Source: Saccharospirillaceae bacterium
GTDB lineage: Bacteria; Pseudomonadota; Gammaproteobacteria; Pseudomonadales; Oceanobacteraceae
Direction: 5' to 3'
Assembly: GCA_022448365.1 (NCBI GenBank)
Contig: JAKVCS010000008.1
Coordinates: 22,255-86,254, forward strand
DNA length: 64,000 nt
The notes under the pieces were generated by a model that did not search any database, had not been told where the DNA came from, and was given only the letters and a program-made list of their open reading frames with translations. Made by a program: the position numbers and the translations under genes. This document shows, piece after piece, positions 1-9,768 of this stretch. Numbering within the stretch: the stretch's first letter is position 1; each line of letters opens with the position of its first letter.

Positions 1-574
1 TGTTTTCCAACCACAGCCTAATCTGCAGCTGCAGGGCTTGCTTAAAGCTCTGATAAAAGGCGTTGGCGCCGTTTTTGGCTTGTTTCTCAAGTCGCAGCCA
101 TAGTTGCTGTTCGGCTGTGTTCCGTGCCAGATTTGCCTGGTCGAAGGTGCTTTCCAGAAACGCGGGTAACCAGACTTTCGGCAGGCGCTCGACAACATTC
201 GCCGCTAATTGCTGGAAGGTTTTGCGATGGTCATAGCGGGATTCGTCAGATAACCCATCCTGCGCCTTATGGTTCTGATTAAACTCTTGTAACTGGAGGA
301 AAATTTTATCGTTTGGGGTATCGAATTTCAGCCCGACTTCTTTTTCTTTGTGGTGCACCCAGTTGACCTTCACTTCTAATAGCTGCTGCTCAAGTTGCAA
401 TTTTAGTAGCAGCGGTTCGTCCGGTGTATCGATGGTGTCGTGCGGCCACGCCAGCTTCATGCCAGAGTGGGAATAGTCGGTAACCGTACAGTCATACCAA
501 TGATCATCGGGTAAACGCAGTTGGGCGATAAATTCGCTGTTAAACCTGGGGTGATCTCGGTATTCGGCTGCCAT
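1..574 (-). CDS. DUF1631-type protein with N-terminal PilZ-like domain (3' part cut by window edge)
   Basis: An open frame runs leftward from an ATG at 572-574 off the window edge, giving 191 visible residues. Residues 1-100 look like a PilZ domain: an N-terminal basic segment (YRDHPRF), a D-Y-S-H-S-G-M turn matching the (D/N)xSxxG motif, and a beta-rich stretch ending VGLKF. After it come helical, Trp/Gln/Leu-rich sequences as in the DUF1631 family, whose members are usually several hundred residues long, so most of the gene lies outside. PilZ domains commonly bind cyclic di-GMP; the two-arginine motif here is imperfect, so binding is inference. It is transcribed away from its right neighbour. 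Family assignment is moderate. Confidence 0.6.
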   Translation of the reverse strand, partial: MAAEYRDHPRFNSEFIAQLRLPDDHWYDCTVTDYSHSGMKLAWPHDTIDTPDEPLLLKLQLEQQLLEVKVNWVHHKEKEVGLKFDTPNDKIFLQLQEFNQNHKAQDGLSDESRYDHRKTFQQLAANVVERLPKVWLPAFLESTFDQANLARNTAEQQLWLRLEKQAKNGANAFYQSFKQALQLQIRLWLEN

Positions 575-1000
575 ATTGATTCCATTATATGCTGCTTGAG
601 CGCTGACTGGTGCACCCCTCGTCCCTCAGTATAGGTAACTCCGCGATGACCGCCTGATGGCTTGCGCTACAATCCAGTCATAAGCGGCTGAATTACCGAC
701 TTTTCAGCGCGCTTAGATTAATTGGTTCGTAAAACAGCTGTTAGTAAAACAAGGTAAAAGCTCAACGATCAAAACCCGAACTGCGTTCGTGTGCCCCGGT
801 AAGGATCTTATGATGCTTATCGACGTTAGTTTATGAATGGGTATTGAAAACACGGTGATATTTGACACATGGCTCAACAGGCCTCGTTAGAAAGTGTGGG
901 TTTTGTCATCGTACGTTCCCTTTGTGATATCAAATTCTCGTAAAGTGACCGTCATGTTGTGACAATCATGCACAGCGGCACTCAACCAAAGGGCATACAT
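575..1000. other. Intergenic stretch, divergent promoter region
   Basis: About 425 bases lie between the leftward PilZ/DUF1631 gene and the rightward secreted protein. I see no convincing open frame and no tRNA or strong hairpin. Both flanking genes must be transcribed from here. A TTGACA hexamer occurs near 864, but I could not pair it with a good -10 element. Confidence 0.5.
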
Positions 1001-2029
1001 ATGTTTTTCCAACGACTGGTTTTTGTTACTTCTGCATTGCTGGCATCGTCTCTGGCTGTTGGCTCCAAGTCAGAGGGTATTCATAAGTTCTGGATCGACA
1101 AAACCTATAACAACATGATTAAAGTTGATAATTACCAGGCCGAGGTTGAGCAGAGTTACCCGGGAGGTGTGGTCACAACAGCAGTTCAGTTCCGTCAGCC
1201 AGCGGATTTTTATATGCAGGTTGAAGAACCGCTGGAACTGCAAGGCGTGACTTTCAGTTATCAGAACGGTCAACTGGAATATTATTCGCCACAGATTAAC
1301 CAGGCACTGGTGGTGAAAGGCTTATCTGGTCCTTCCTCTGACAGCGCGAAAGCTCAGGCCGAAGATATGTACTGGGCTAATCACGAATATTATAAGCGTA
1401 CATTCACGCCATCGATCGAAGTTGCCAGCCGCATTTCAGTGGGCGTGGACCTGGATGCTGGCGATAATGAACGTGAGATTCTGAAAAGCCAGCTGTTTAT
1501 TGATTACGACTATTCGTTACTAATGAAAGGCGATTTTTACTTTCGGGATGGTTCCGTGTTATCCATGGAGAATAAAAAAATCGACTTTAACCTGGCTGAC
1601 TTTACTCTCCCAACGATGCAGCTGCCAGCGGCAACACCCTTGCGCTCCTGGAACCTGTCGGCTAATGCGTTGAGTGCGGATCAATTTGAAAAATCTGCGA
1701 CATTTATACCCGTATGGCCCAACGTAGAATTACCACGCTGGAAGCTGGAAAAACCGGACTATTTCTTCAGTGAACAAGGGAAAGATGGCGCTGCTGTTTA
1801 TTACAAAAACGCCCATTATTTTCTATTGATGACGGCTGAACAAACACCATCAAATGCAACGGCTCCTGCCGGAGCCCGAGTAGAACTGAATAACAATCGA
1901 TATGGTCAACTGTTGCAGGCGCCTTCGATCAGTATCGTGGAGCTTCAGCGCGACGGGATTAGTTATCAGGTGTTATCGAATATCCATCTTGAAGACGTTT
2001 TGTTGCTGGCGCGCCAGCTCAGTAACTGA
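1001..2029 (+). CDS. Secreted protein, LolA/RseB-like fold suspected
   Basis: 342 residues from the ATG at 1001. Upstream in-frame GTG (959) and ATG (968) codons would put a polar stretch before the signal peptide, so 1001 is preferred. Residues 1-20 form a signal peptide (MFFQRL, then a hydrophobic core ending near SLAVGS). The mature part has many short beta-strand-like segments with alternating polarity (for example VQFRQPADFYMQVEEP), as in periplasmic proteins that bind lipoprotein or lipid tails such as LolA and RseB. That fold suggestion comes from sequence style only. I do not recognise a specific family. The gene stands alone, with convergent CBS gene behind it. Confidence 0.55.
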   Translation: MFFQRLVFVTSALLASSLAVGSKSEGIHKFWIDKTYNNMIKVDNYQAEVEQSYPGGVVTTAVQFRQPADFYMQVEEPLELQGVTFSYQNGQLEYYSPQINQALVVKGLSGPSSDSAKAQAEDMYWANHEYYKRTFTPSIEVASRISVGVDLDAGDNEREILKSQLFIDYDYSLLMKGDFYFRDGSVLSMENKKIDFNLADFTLPTMQLPAATPLRSWNLSANALSADQFEKSATFIPVWPNVELPRWKLEKPDYFFSEQGKDGAAVYYKNAHYFLLMTAEQTPSNATAPAGARVELNNNRYGQLLQAPSISIVELQRDGISYQVLSNIHLEDVLLLARQLSN

Positions 2030-2112
2030 AGGCAGTGATACTGATACTCAAGAAAGTCGTGCGCAAATACCGCGGCATGGCTGATAAATGCCGCATGATT
2101 CGCGTACCTCCG

Positions 2113-2532
2113 TTAGTGAGGTAGCAGATCGAGCGCCAGTTTTACGAAGTCTTGTGATGTCAGGATTCCCTGCAAAACCCCGTTTTCATCCACCACCAGT
2201 AGACAACCTTGTTTCATTGAATGCAGCGATTCACCAGCTTCACGAAGGCTGGTTGTCGGGTTGACTGTCGTCAGTGTGGTTTTCATACAATCTGATAGCT
2301 GTGTCTGAGTCAGGTATTGGGCTAGCTGGTGGGCGCCAAATTTATCAGTAATTCGGAAAGCCTCGGTCAGAAACTCTTTCTGGGTAATTAATCCCAGTAA
2401 TTTGTGTTGGTCGTCGGTCACAGGAATATGGCGAATTTGGTGGCTGGCCATTGTGGTTTCAACATCTTTCAGGTTTGACGTTGGTTTCAGCGTGATCAGA
2501 TTGCGAATCATGATATCACTAACCTGTTTCAT
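2113..2532 (-). CDS. CBS-domain pair protein
   Basis: 139 residues from an ATG at 2532 preceded by GGAG at good spacing. An earlier in-frame ATG (2550) lacks such a site. The protein is two CBS motifs in tandem and nothing else: the first around residues 1-60 (SDIMIRNLITL ... HIPVTDDQHKLLGLIT) and the second around 80-135 (CMKTTLTTV ... GCLLVVDENGVLQGILTS). Stand-alone CBS pairs bind adenine nucleotides and act as regulatory modules; the ligand and partner here are unknown. It is divergent from the ComFB-like gene at 2636. Confidence 0.85.
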   Translation of the reverse strand: MKQVSDIMIRNLITLKPTSNLKDVETTMASHQIRHIPVTDDQHKLLGLITQKEFLTEAFRITDKFGAHQLAQYLTQTQLSDCMKTTLTTVNPTTSLREAGESLHSMKQGCLLVVDENGVLQGILTSQDFVKLALDLLPH

Positions 2533-2635
2533 ATCAGCTCCGTACTGCAATAAAGATTGTGCCTTTCAGTAAAGCAGGAATCTGCCTCGGTGCTATGCTG
2601 AAAACATCTATTTTGCGGAAATCAGGCGGCCTTTT

Positions 2636-2908
2636 ATGAATATTACCAATAATATCCACAATTATTATGAGCATCTGGTTGCCGAAGAGGTGTTGCGGAG
2701 TCTGCCGGGAGACGTTGACCATGGATATCTGGCTGACGTTGCTTGTGTTGCTCTGAACCATTTGCCACCACGTTATATCCGACATGAAGTGGATATGGCG
2801 TTTTATATGTCGCCTAATGAGTTGCATGAGATCAGCGAGCGGGTAAAAGAAGCGGTGGTAAAAGCGATTGGCTTTATTGCCGCTCATCGCCGTGACGATG
2901 CAGAATAA
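2636..2908 (+). CDS. ComFB-family protein
   Basis: 90 residues, matching the length and pattern of the late-competence ComFB family: an N-terminal NIHNYYEHLVAEEV helix, then L..VACVALNHLPPRYIRHEVDMAFYMS, the usual 'ALN.LPPRY..' signature. ComFB proteins were named from Bacillus competence operons. Members elsewhere have been reported as cyclic dinucleotide receptors, so a role in c-di-GMP-type signalling is plausible in a window with two PilZ proteins. It lies about 95 bases before a two-component pair in the same direction; co-transcription is possible but not shown. Confidence 0.8.
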   Translation: MNITNNIHNYYEHLVAEEVLRSLPGDVDHGYLADVACVALNHLPPRYIRHEVDMAFYMSPNELHEISERVKEAVVKAIGFIAAHRRDDAE

Positions 2909-3003
2909 CCCGCAGTAATCTTTACAAAACGTAAAGACGAGATTCTGAACTTGATTGTTATGGTGAGAATCCAAGACACTGTGGCGAATGTTTTGGGGGA
3001 ACT

Positions 3004-3699
3004 ATGAATATTCTGCTGGTTGATGATGATCTGGAATTGTGTGAACTGTTGAAGCGCTATCTGGAGCGCGAGTTATTTCAGATAACTCTGGTTCATGATG
3101 CCCGGCGTGGTTTGGAAGAGGCGTTAACCGGTAAATATCAGGCCGTTATTCTGGATGTTATGTTGCCCGGTGGAAACGGTGTCGACATTTTGCGTGCTAT
3201 TCGCCAGCGTAGTGATTTACCAGTGTTGATGCTGACGGCTAAGGGCGATGAGATGGATCGTATTCAAGGCCTGGAAATCGGCGCTGATGATTACATGCCT
3301 AAACCGGCGAACCCCCGTGAACTCGCTGCGCGGTTGCGCTCGATACTTCGCCGTAACCGCAGCGCCGATGTCGCGGATAGCAATATCAAATTAGATGAAT
3401 TATTAATCAACCTGGACCAGCATCAGGTCAGCCGCGAGGGTGATGTACTCGACCTGACTGCCACTGAATTCAACATACTGTGTGTGCTTGCTCGTGAAGC
3501 CGGTAAAGTAGTAGAAAAAAATCGCTTGGCTGAGCAATCGATGCAGCGTTCCTTAACTCTTTATGACCGAAGCCTTGATATGCACCTGAGTAACTTGCGT
3601 AAGAAGCTCGGACCCAACCGTCACGGTGATCAGAGAATTAAAACGGTTCGTGGTATTGGTTATATCTACGCGCCGGAGCAGGGCGAAAACGCCGCCTGA
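3004..3699 (+). CDS. OmpR/CpxR-type response regulator
   Basis: 231 residues. The N-terminal receiver has the acidic patch DDD (residues 7-9), phospho-acceptor Asp51 in VILDVMLPGG, the conserved Thr in MLTAKG and the Lys in MPKPANP. The C-terminal winged helix (about 130-225) carries DLTATEFNIL and the recognition-wing VRGIGYIY. It should bind DNA as a dimer when phosphorylated. Start at 3004 follows GGGGGA. The kinase at 3862 is very likely its partner; overall the pair resembles CpxR/CpxA, but orthology is not certain from sequence reading alone. Confidence 0.9.
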   Translation: MNILLVDDDLELCELLKRYLERELFQITLVHDARRGLEEALTGKYQAVILDVMLPGGNGVDILRAIRQRSDLPVLMLTAKGDEMDRIQGLEIGADDYMPKPANPRELAARLRSILRRNRSADVADSNIKLDELLINLDQHQVSREGDVLDLTATEFNILCVLAREAGKVVEKNRLAEQSMQRSLTLYDRSLDMHLSNLRKKLGPNRHGDQRIKTVRGIGYIYAPEQGENAA

Positions 3700-3861
3700 A
3701 TCCGATAAATCACTGTAACGTTTGTTTTTTAAACACCGCAATAAAGCACGGCATGGTGCCTGGTCATGTTCATCTGGTTTTAAAAGCAAAAAGAAACCGG
3801 TTTTATTGTCTCTGTAACCGGCTATGATTCCCCTCAGATTTTTTATGCTGGCAGTGACGAT

Positions 3862-5235
3862 ATGCGCGGTATTTTTGTAAAAATTTATCTGGCGTTTCTA
3901 TTTACCAGTATCGTTGCCACTCTGGTGACACTGATTCTGGCCGCTTACTACCGTGAATGGTCGAATGAATCGATCAACCTGATTGCCCCCACCGGTGGTT
4001 ACATCTCTGCCGCTGAGCTGACGCTGCAATACGGTGGCGAGCCGTTATTAATCGAATGGCTGCTAACGTTTCAGCGCCATCCCAGTGTGAATGCCTATGT
4101 TTTCGATAGTAGTGGCCTGAGCCTGCTCGATAACGTGCCTGATCAGGTGCGTGAATATGCCTTCTCGCCAGAGTCTTATGAAGCCCGTGTTGATCCCCTG
4201 GGGCGTTCAGAGATTATCGTCAAAGCCCCCATCGCAAGTTACGACGGTCGTTTTTATTTATTGGTGGTGGAATTTGTTCACCCGCTGGCGGTATTTAATT
4301 TGCCGACGTACCTGGCGTGGGGGCTGGGAGCCTCACTGGCGCTATTTGCGGTACTGGGGTTTTTGTTGTCCGGTTATTTAACCCACCCGCTGCGACATAT
4401 GCAGCGCAGTGTAAAAGCAATGGCCAAAGGTGACTGGTCGGTGCGTATTCCACGCAACCTGCGTCGTCGTCAGGATGAGATTGGGGAGTTGAGCCGCGAG
4501 TTTAATCAGATGGCGGGCAAATTAGAGCGCTCAATCCAGGATCAGCGTCAGCTGGTGCGCGATGTCTCTCATGAATTGCGCTCGCCGCTGGCCCGCTCAC
4601 GGGTGGCACTGGAGCTGGCTCGTTTGGACGCGGTACCAGAACAGAACGAATTTCTTGATCGTATTGAGCTGGAAACGCAGCGGTTAGATGAATTAATTGG
4701 TGACCTGTTAGGGATGGCGCGGCTGGAAATTGAACAAGATCAGAAACATTGGCAAGCGCTTAACTGCGAACAACAGTTGCGTCACATTATTGAAGACGCC
4801 CGGTTTGAGCGGCCGGATGGTTCGATTCAGATCTTTTCACGCACATCACGCTCGCGGGTACTGGCCGATCCACGTCTGCTGGCGGCGGCATTCGAGAACA
4901 TCATCCGCAATGCGTTATTACATACCCATCCGGGAACATCTGTGGATATTCGTTTGGCAGACGAAGACGAATGGCTACTGCTGAATATCCGAGATCACGG
5001 TCCGGGTGTCCCGGATGACAAACTCGATGATCTGTTAAGACCGTTTGTGCGTAATGAGAATGCTCGTCAGCGCAGTGAAGTGTCGTTGGGACAGGGCCAT
5101 CGGGGCTTTGGCCTCGGTTTAGCCATTGCCGATAAAGTGATATGTGCCCACGGCGGTTCGCTTGAGTTGAGTAATCACATTGAAGGCGGTTTGCAGGCGG
5201 ATATTCGTTTGCCCTTGTTAAGTGAAGGCGCCTGA
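3862..5235 (+). CDS. CpxA-like membrane sensor histidine kinase
   Basis: 457 residues: an N-terminal membrane helix (about 7-28), a periplasmic sensor region of roughly 125 residues, a second helix (about 150-172), a HAMP segment ([14 protein letters not shown]...), a HisKA dimerisation helix with His237 in VSHELRSPL, and a HATPase domain with N-box ([11 protein letters not shown]), DHGPGVP and GFGLGLAI. It autophosphorylates on His237 and passes the phosphate to the regulator encoded at 3004. The 160-base gap between the two genes is unusually long for such a pair and shows no clear terminator. Confidence 0.9.
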   Translation: MRGIFVKIYLAFLFTSIVATLVTLILAAYYREWSNESINLIAPTGGYISAAELTLQYGGEPLLIEWLLTFQRHPSVNAYVFDSSGLSLLDNVPDQVREYAFSPESYEARVDPLGRSEIIVKAPIASYDGRFYLLVVEFVHPLAVFNLPTYLAWGLGASLALFAVLGFLLSGYLTHPLRHMQRSVKAMAKGDWSVRIPRNLRRRQDEIGELSREFNQMAGKLERSIQDQRQLVRDVSHELRSPLARSRVALELARLDAVPEQNEFLDRIELETQRLDELIGDLLGMARLEIEQDQKHWQALNCEQQLRHIIEDARFERPDGSIQIFSRTSRSRVLADPRLLAAAFENIIRNALLHTHPGTSVDIRLADEDEWLLLNIRDHGPGVPDDKLDDLLRPFVRNENARQRSEVSLGQGHRGFGLGLAIADKVICAHGGSLELSNHIEGGLQADIRLPLLSEGA

Positions 5236-5315
5236 GGGTTGTTCCGTGTCAGGTAATTGGGTGGCTTTTTTGCTATGATACCGGCCAATTTTCACTCGTG
5301 AGTTTCTGGAATCCC

Positions 5316-6380
5316 ATGTCTGAGTTAAAAAACGATCGCTTTCTGAAGGCGCTGTTGCGTCAGCCGGTTGACCGTACCCCGATCTGGATGATGCGTCAGG
5401 CGGGCCGTTATCTGCCTGAATATAAGGCGACCCGTGCCCAGGCCGGTGACTTTATGTCGTTGTGTAAAAACCATGATCTGGCCTGTGAAGTCACTATTCA
5501 GCCGCTTGAGCGGTTCCCGCTGGATGCTGCGATCTTGTTCTCTGATATTCTGACCATCCCGGACGCTATGGGGTTGGGTCTGTATTTTGAAACTGGCGAA
5601 GGGCCGCGGTTCAACAAGATCATCCGTACGGAGGCTGACGTTAATAGCTTGAATGTAGTTAACACCAAGGCCGATCTGGATTACGTGTTAAAAGCCGTCA
5701 GCACCATTCGTGGCGAATTGAATGGGCGTGTACCGCTGATTGGGTTTTCCGGTAGTCCTTGGACGCTGGCTACCTATATGGTCGAAGGTGGTTCATCAAA
5801 AGATTTCCGTCACGTCAAAGCGATGATGTATGACACGCCGGAAGTCATGCATCAGTTGTTGGATACACTGGCGAAATCTGTGATTGATTATTTGAATGCT
5901 CAGATTGAAGCCGGCGCCCAGGCGGTGCAGATTTTTGATACCTGGGGCGGCAGCCTGAGCGACGTGTGTTATCGCGAGTTCTCGCTGAAATACATGGAGC
6001 AGATTGTGGCGGGTTTAAAGCGGGAGCATGATGGTAATAAAGTCCCGGTTATTCTGTTCACCAAAGGCGGCGGTCAGTGGTTAGAATTGATGGCGGATAC
6101 CGGTGCTGATGCACTGGGTCTGGACTGGACCACTGATATCGGTACTGCCCGTGGTCGGGTTGGTGATCGTGTTGCGCTGCAAGGTAACATGGACCCCTCG
6201 GTACTTTACGCGTCGCCGAAAACCATTCGTGCAGAAGTTAAACGTATCCTGGACAGTTACGGCCATGGCTCTGGTCAGGTATTTAATCTGGGTCATGGTA
6301 TTCACCAGTTTGTTGATCCGGAACACGCCAGAGCGTTCGTGGAAGCGGTGGTTGAACTCAGCCCTGAGTATCATCAGTAA
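5316..6380 (+). CDS. hemE: Uroporphyrinogen decarboxylase
   Basis: 354 residues from the ATG at 5316, the same length as Escherichia coli HemE. An in-frame GTG at 5298 would add six residues that have no counterpart in the family. The N-terminus ([16 protein letters not shown], then [16 protein letters not shown]) is diagnostic, with the conserved Arg and Asp residues that hold the porphyrin acetates ([21 protein letters not shown]). The enzyme removes four acetate carboxyls from uroporphyrinogen III to give coproporphyrinogen III, in the cytoplasm. It stands alone with its own terminator behind it. Confidence 0.97.
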   Translation: MSELKNDRFLKALLRQPVDRTPIWMMRQAGRYLPEYKATRAQAGDFMSLCKNHDLACEVTIQPLERFPLDAAILFSDILTIPDAMGLGLYFETGEGPRFNKIIRTEADVNSLNVVNTKADLDYVLKAVSTIRGELNGRVPLIGFSGSPWTLATYMVEGGSSKDFRHVKAMMYDTPEVMHQLLDTLAKSVIDYLNAQIEAGAQAVQIFDTWGGSLSDVCYREFSLKYMEQIVAGLKREHDGNKVPVILFTKGGGQWLELMADTGADALGLDWTTDIGTARGRVGDRVALQGNMDPSVLYASPKTIRAEVKRILDSYGHGSGQVFNLGHGIHQFVDPEHARAFVEAVVELSPEYHQ

Positions 6381-6406
6381 CCGCAGGTATACGGCTTAAG
6401 TAATTG

Positions 6407-6440
6407 AAAAACGGTGTCTTTCAGACGCCGTTTTTTTTCG
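6407..6440 (+). terminator. Rho-independent terminator after hemE
   Basis: A hairpin with arms AACGGTGTCT and AGACGCCGTT (one G-T pair) is followed by a run of eight T. It lies 26 bases after the hemE stop and insulates hemE from the Mrp operon. Confidence 0.9.
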
Positions 6441-6596
6441 CTCAATTGTTACTTTGTCTGATAATTCTTTACGCTGATGGTCGCCAGCCATATAGGGCTT
6501 ACGCAAGGATCGTGCTATCTTTTCCTGAGTACCCCGATCTTTCATTTAACCTGACTACTCGGACGACCGATCTCCAGGAATGAGGCACCTCTTTTT

Positions 6597-9392
6597 ATGA
6601 CATTGCTCTGGATTCCTCTGCTCCCGCTGTTTGGAACCCTGGTTCCCCTTTTGGCCGATCGTTTTGGCCGGCGGGTAACCTTAACGACCACGGCCTTTGT
6701 TCCTGCTATGGCATTGGTCTGCTTATTTACTCTGATGCCACAGGTATTGGACGGTGAAGTCATTCACTGGCAAACCAGCTGGATACCCAATGCCGGATTA
6801 TCCCTGGCTTACCACCTGGATGGTCTGGGCATGTTGTTCTGTTTGCTTATCCTTGGCATCGGTTTGTTGGTTTTGCTGTACGCCCGGTATTACATTTCTG
6901 ACGAAGACCATATGGGGCGTTTTTACGCTTTCCTGCTGTTATTTATGAGCGCCATGTTGGGGGTGGTGTTATCGGATAATCTGCTGCAATTATGGGCTTA
7001 TTGGGAACTTACCAGCATCAGCTCGTTTCTGCTGATCAGCTTCTGGTCGGATAAAACCGACGCACGTAAAGGCGCTCGCATGGCGCTGACCATCACCGGT
7101 GCTGGTGGCCTGGCACTGTTGGCGGCATTCATTGTGATAGGCGAAACGGTTGGTAGTTACAGTCTGACTGAGGTATTAAACAGCGGTGATTTGTTACGCG
7201 AGAGCGCAGCCTACCCACTGATTATTGTGCTGTTCCTGCTGGGAGCCTTCACTAAGTCTGCTCAGTTTCCATTTCATTTCTGGTTACCACATGCGATGGC
7301 CGCGCCAACCCCGGTATCCTCTTACCTGCATTCGGCGACCATGGTTAAGGCCGGTGTTTTCCTGTTGGCTCGTTTTTATCCGGTGCTGTCGGGGACAGAA
7401 TTATGGTTTGGAGTGGTATCTCTGGTCGGTCTTGCGACTTTGCTGGTCGGCGCTTACACGGCGTTGTTTAAGCATGATTTGAAAGGACTGCTGGCGTATT
7501 CCACCATCAGTCATTTGGGGCTGATCACGCTGCTGTTTGGCCTCGATACACCGTTGGCGGCAATTGCCGCGGTATTCCATATTATTAACCACGCAGTATT
7601 TAAAGCGTCGCTCTTCATGGCTGCTGGCATCATCGATCATGAAGCAGGTTCGCGAGACATGCGCCAGCTCAATGGTCTTTGGCAATACATGCCGATAACC
7701 GCGTCCCTGGCCATGGTTGCCGCAGCATCCATGGCTGGTGTTCCGCTGTTAAATGGTTTCTTATCGAAAGAGATGCTGTTTGCTGAAACATTGTCACAAC
7801 ACACGCTCGGTTCTCTGTCCTGGATTATTCCAGTGTTGGCGACTTTGGGTGGTGCTCTGGCAGTGGCGTACTCGTTGCGCTTTATACACGACGTATTCTT
7901 TAATGGTGAACCCATTAACCTGCCCAAAACGCCACATGAGCCACCGCGCTACATGCGTGTGCCAGTGGAAATTTTGGTGGTGATCTGTTTGCTTGTTGGT
8001 GTTGTGCCCAATCTCACCGTTGGTGCTTTGTTAAATGCTGCCGCAGGCGCAACGCTTCAGGCGCCTTTGCCTGAGTTCAGTCTGGCAATCTGGCACGGAT
8101 TTAATATGCCATTGCTGATGAGTTTGCTGGCTGTGGTGGGCGGAAGCTTGTTGTATATCAATCGCCGTCATTTATTTAACTTTCAGGGGCAGTTTAACGA
8201 GATTGACGCTAAGGTTGAGTTCGAAAGGTACATCCAGTATCTGGTGGCTAAAGCCACTCAACTGCAGCAGGCGTTTGATAACGGTAAGTTGCAGCGATAC
8301 ATCACCTACCTTGTGGTGATTTCTCTGGCGGTTGCGGGCTGGCCTCTGCTCGAATTAGCTGAGGCTCACGGCAGTCGCCCCGAGCAACTGATGGAATGGC
8401 CAATGCTGGTGGCGACCATCATCGTCATAGTGGGTACTCTGGCGACGATGATTTTCAGCCATTTACGTCTGTTATCACTGGTCATGATTTCGATTGTTGG
8501 CTTAGTGGTAGCGGTGGCCTTTGCCTATTTCTCTGCACCGGATCTGGCTTTGACCCAGTTGTCGGTGGAAGTGGCTACCATTGTGTTGTTCCTGCTGGCA
8601 CTGTTCTTCCTGCCGCAAAAAACACCGCTTCAGGAAAGTTCGATTCAGCGCATTGTGCGTGATCTCGGAATCGCTTCGGCCATTGGTGCGGTGATAGGTA
8701 CCTTGTGTTATGCCATGTTGACACGTCCGCTGGATACTATTTCCGACTATTTTGTGGATAACAGCAAAACTGGCGGGGGTGGTACTAACGTCGTTAACGT
8801 GATTCTGGTTGATTTCCGTGGTTTTGATACTCTCGGTGAGATTACTGTACTGGCGATTGCTGCATTGGGTATTTTCAAACTGCTGGCTGGCATGCGGTTG
8901 TTCGTACCAACGGCGGATCAGGACGGTGTTGCCTGGTCGAAAGATAAAAACCCAATGATGCTGGCGCTGGTGTCACAGAGTTTATTGCCATTGGCGCTGC
9001 TGATTTCTGCATACATTTTCCTGCGTGGCCATAACCTGCCCGGTGGCGGTTTTATTGCAGGTTTAATTACGGCCATTGCTTTGATCCAGCAATACATTGC
9101 CCACGGAGTATCGTGGATGAAAGAGCGTATGGATTTCCCGTATCACTATATGATCGCAATAGGCTTATTGCTGGCGATTTTGTCTGGCCTTGGTAGCTGG
9201 GTGTACGACCGACCGTTCCTGACAACCTGGTTTGATTATTTCTACTGGCCGGTGGTGGGTAAATTTGAGTTAGCCAGTGCCATGGTCTTCGATCTGGGTG
9301 TGTATTTCACTGTGATTGGCGCGACCATGTTGATTCTTGCCAATCTGGGTAAGTTAACCACCACAGAACGTCCGACCGCGGGAGTAAAATAA
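6597..9392 (+). CDS. mnhA: Mrp/Mnh Na+/H+ antiporter subunit A fused to B
   Basis: 931 residues. The first ~480 are a NuoL-like polytopic antiporter core (SATMVKAGVFLLARFYPVL, the lysine-bearing signature helix; HIINHAVFKASLFMAAG). The last ~330 hold the MrpB-type part (LPGGGFIAGLITAIAL around residue 818 and PVVGKFELASAMVFDLGV). A fused A/B subunit is common in gammaproteobacterial group-2 Mrp systems, which explains the absence of a separate B gene. The complex exports Na+ in exchange for H+ across the inner membrane. First gene of a tightly packed six-gene operon. Confidence 0.95.
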   Translation: MTLLWIPLLPLFGTLVPLLADRFGRRVTLTTTAFVPAMALVCLFTLMPQVLDGEVIHWQTSWIPNAGLSLAYHLDGLGMLFCLLILGIGLLVLLYARYYISDEDHMGRFYAFLLLFMSAMLGVVLSDNLLQLWAYWELTSISSFLLISFWSDKTDARKGARMALTITGAGGLALLAAFIVIGETVGSYSLTEVLNSGDLLRESAAYPLIIVLFLLGAFTKSAQFPFHFWLPHAMAAPTPVSSYLHSATMVKAGVFLLARFYPVLSGTELWFGVVSLVGLATLLVGAYTALFKHDLKGLLAYSTISHLGLITLLFGLDTPLAAIAAVFHIINHAVFKASLFMAAGIIDHEAGSRDMRQLNGLWQYMPITASLAMVAAASMAGVPLLNGFLSKEMLFAETLSQHTLGSLSWIIPVLATLGGALAVAYSLRFIHDVFFNGEPINLPKTPHEPPRYMRVPVEILVVICLLVGVVPNLTVGALLNAAAGATLQAPLPEFSLAIWHGFNMPLLMSLLAVVGGSLLYINRRHLFNFQGQFNEIDAKVEFERYIQYLVAKATQLQQAFDNGKLQRYITYLVVISLAVAGWPLLELAEAHGSRPEQLMEWPMLVATIIVIVGTLATMIFSHLRLLSLVMISIVGLVVAVAFAYFSAPDLALTQLSVEVATIVLFLLALFFLPQKTPLQESSIQRIVRDLGIASAIGAVIGTLCYAMLTRPLDTISDYFVDNSKTGGGGTNVVNVILVDFRGFDTLGEITVLAIAALGIFKLLAGMRLFVPTADQDGVAWSKDKNPMMLALVSQSLLPLALLISAYIFLRGHNLPGGGFIAGLITAIALIQQYIAHGVSWMKERMDFPYHYMIAIGLLLAILSGLGSWVYDRPFLTTWFDYFYWPVVGKFELASAMVFDLGVYFTVIGATMLILANLGKLTTTERPTAGVK

Positions 9393-9393
9393 C

Positions 9394-9768
9394 ATGGAAA
9401 CTTTATATGCCGTGTGTGTCGGTGCGATCACGACCGGGGGAATTTTCCTGGTATTACGTGGTTATACCTTCGCTGTTGTTTTGGGTTTAACGCTGCTGTC
9501 TTATGCCGTGAATTTATTCTTATTCGCCAGTGGTCGTCTTGTTATTAACGGCGCTGCTATCCTCGGTGAAAGCGAACAATACGCCGATCCGTTACCTCAG
9601 GCTCTGGTCTTAACCGCAATAGTTATTGGTTTTGCCATGACTGCATTCGCGTTAATTCTGGCCTTGCGTGCGCGGTCTGACTTAGGCAATGACCAGGTTG
9701 ATGGTAAAACAGAAATTCACGATGATCTGCCGCAAAAAGGTCGCCGTAATGGGGGGGAAGATAAATGA
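9394..9768 (+). CDS. mnhC: Mrp/Mnh antiporter subunit C
   Basis: 124 residues, NuoK-like with three membrane helices. It carries the glutamate-containing region and the PLPQALVLTAIVIGFAMTAF segment typical of MrpC. It starts one base after the A/B gene stops and its 3' end overlaps the D gene by four bases, so translation is probably coupled. The C-terminal tail (about 25 residues) is polar and charged. Confidence 0.93.
   Translation: METLYAVCVGAITTGGIFLVLRGYTFAVVLGLTLLSYAVNLFLFASGRLVINGAAILGESEQYADPLPQALVLTAIVIGFAMTAFALILALRARSDLGNDQVDGKTEIHDDLPQKGRRNGGEDK

Noticed and set aside
6597..9392. Fused MrpA/MrpB thought to be a novel fusion
   Set aside because: This fusion is known in many gammaproteobacterial Mrp operons, so it is ordinary.
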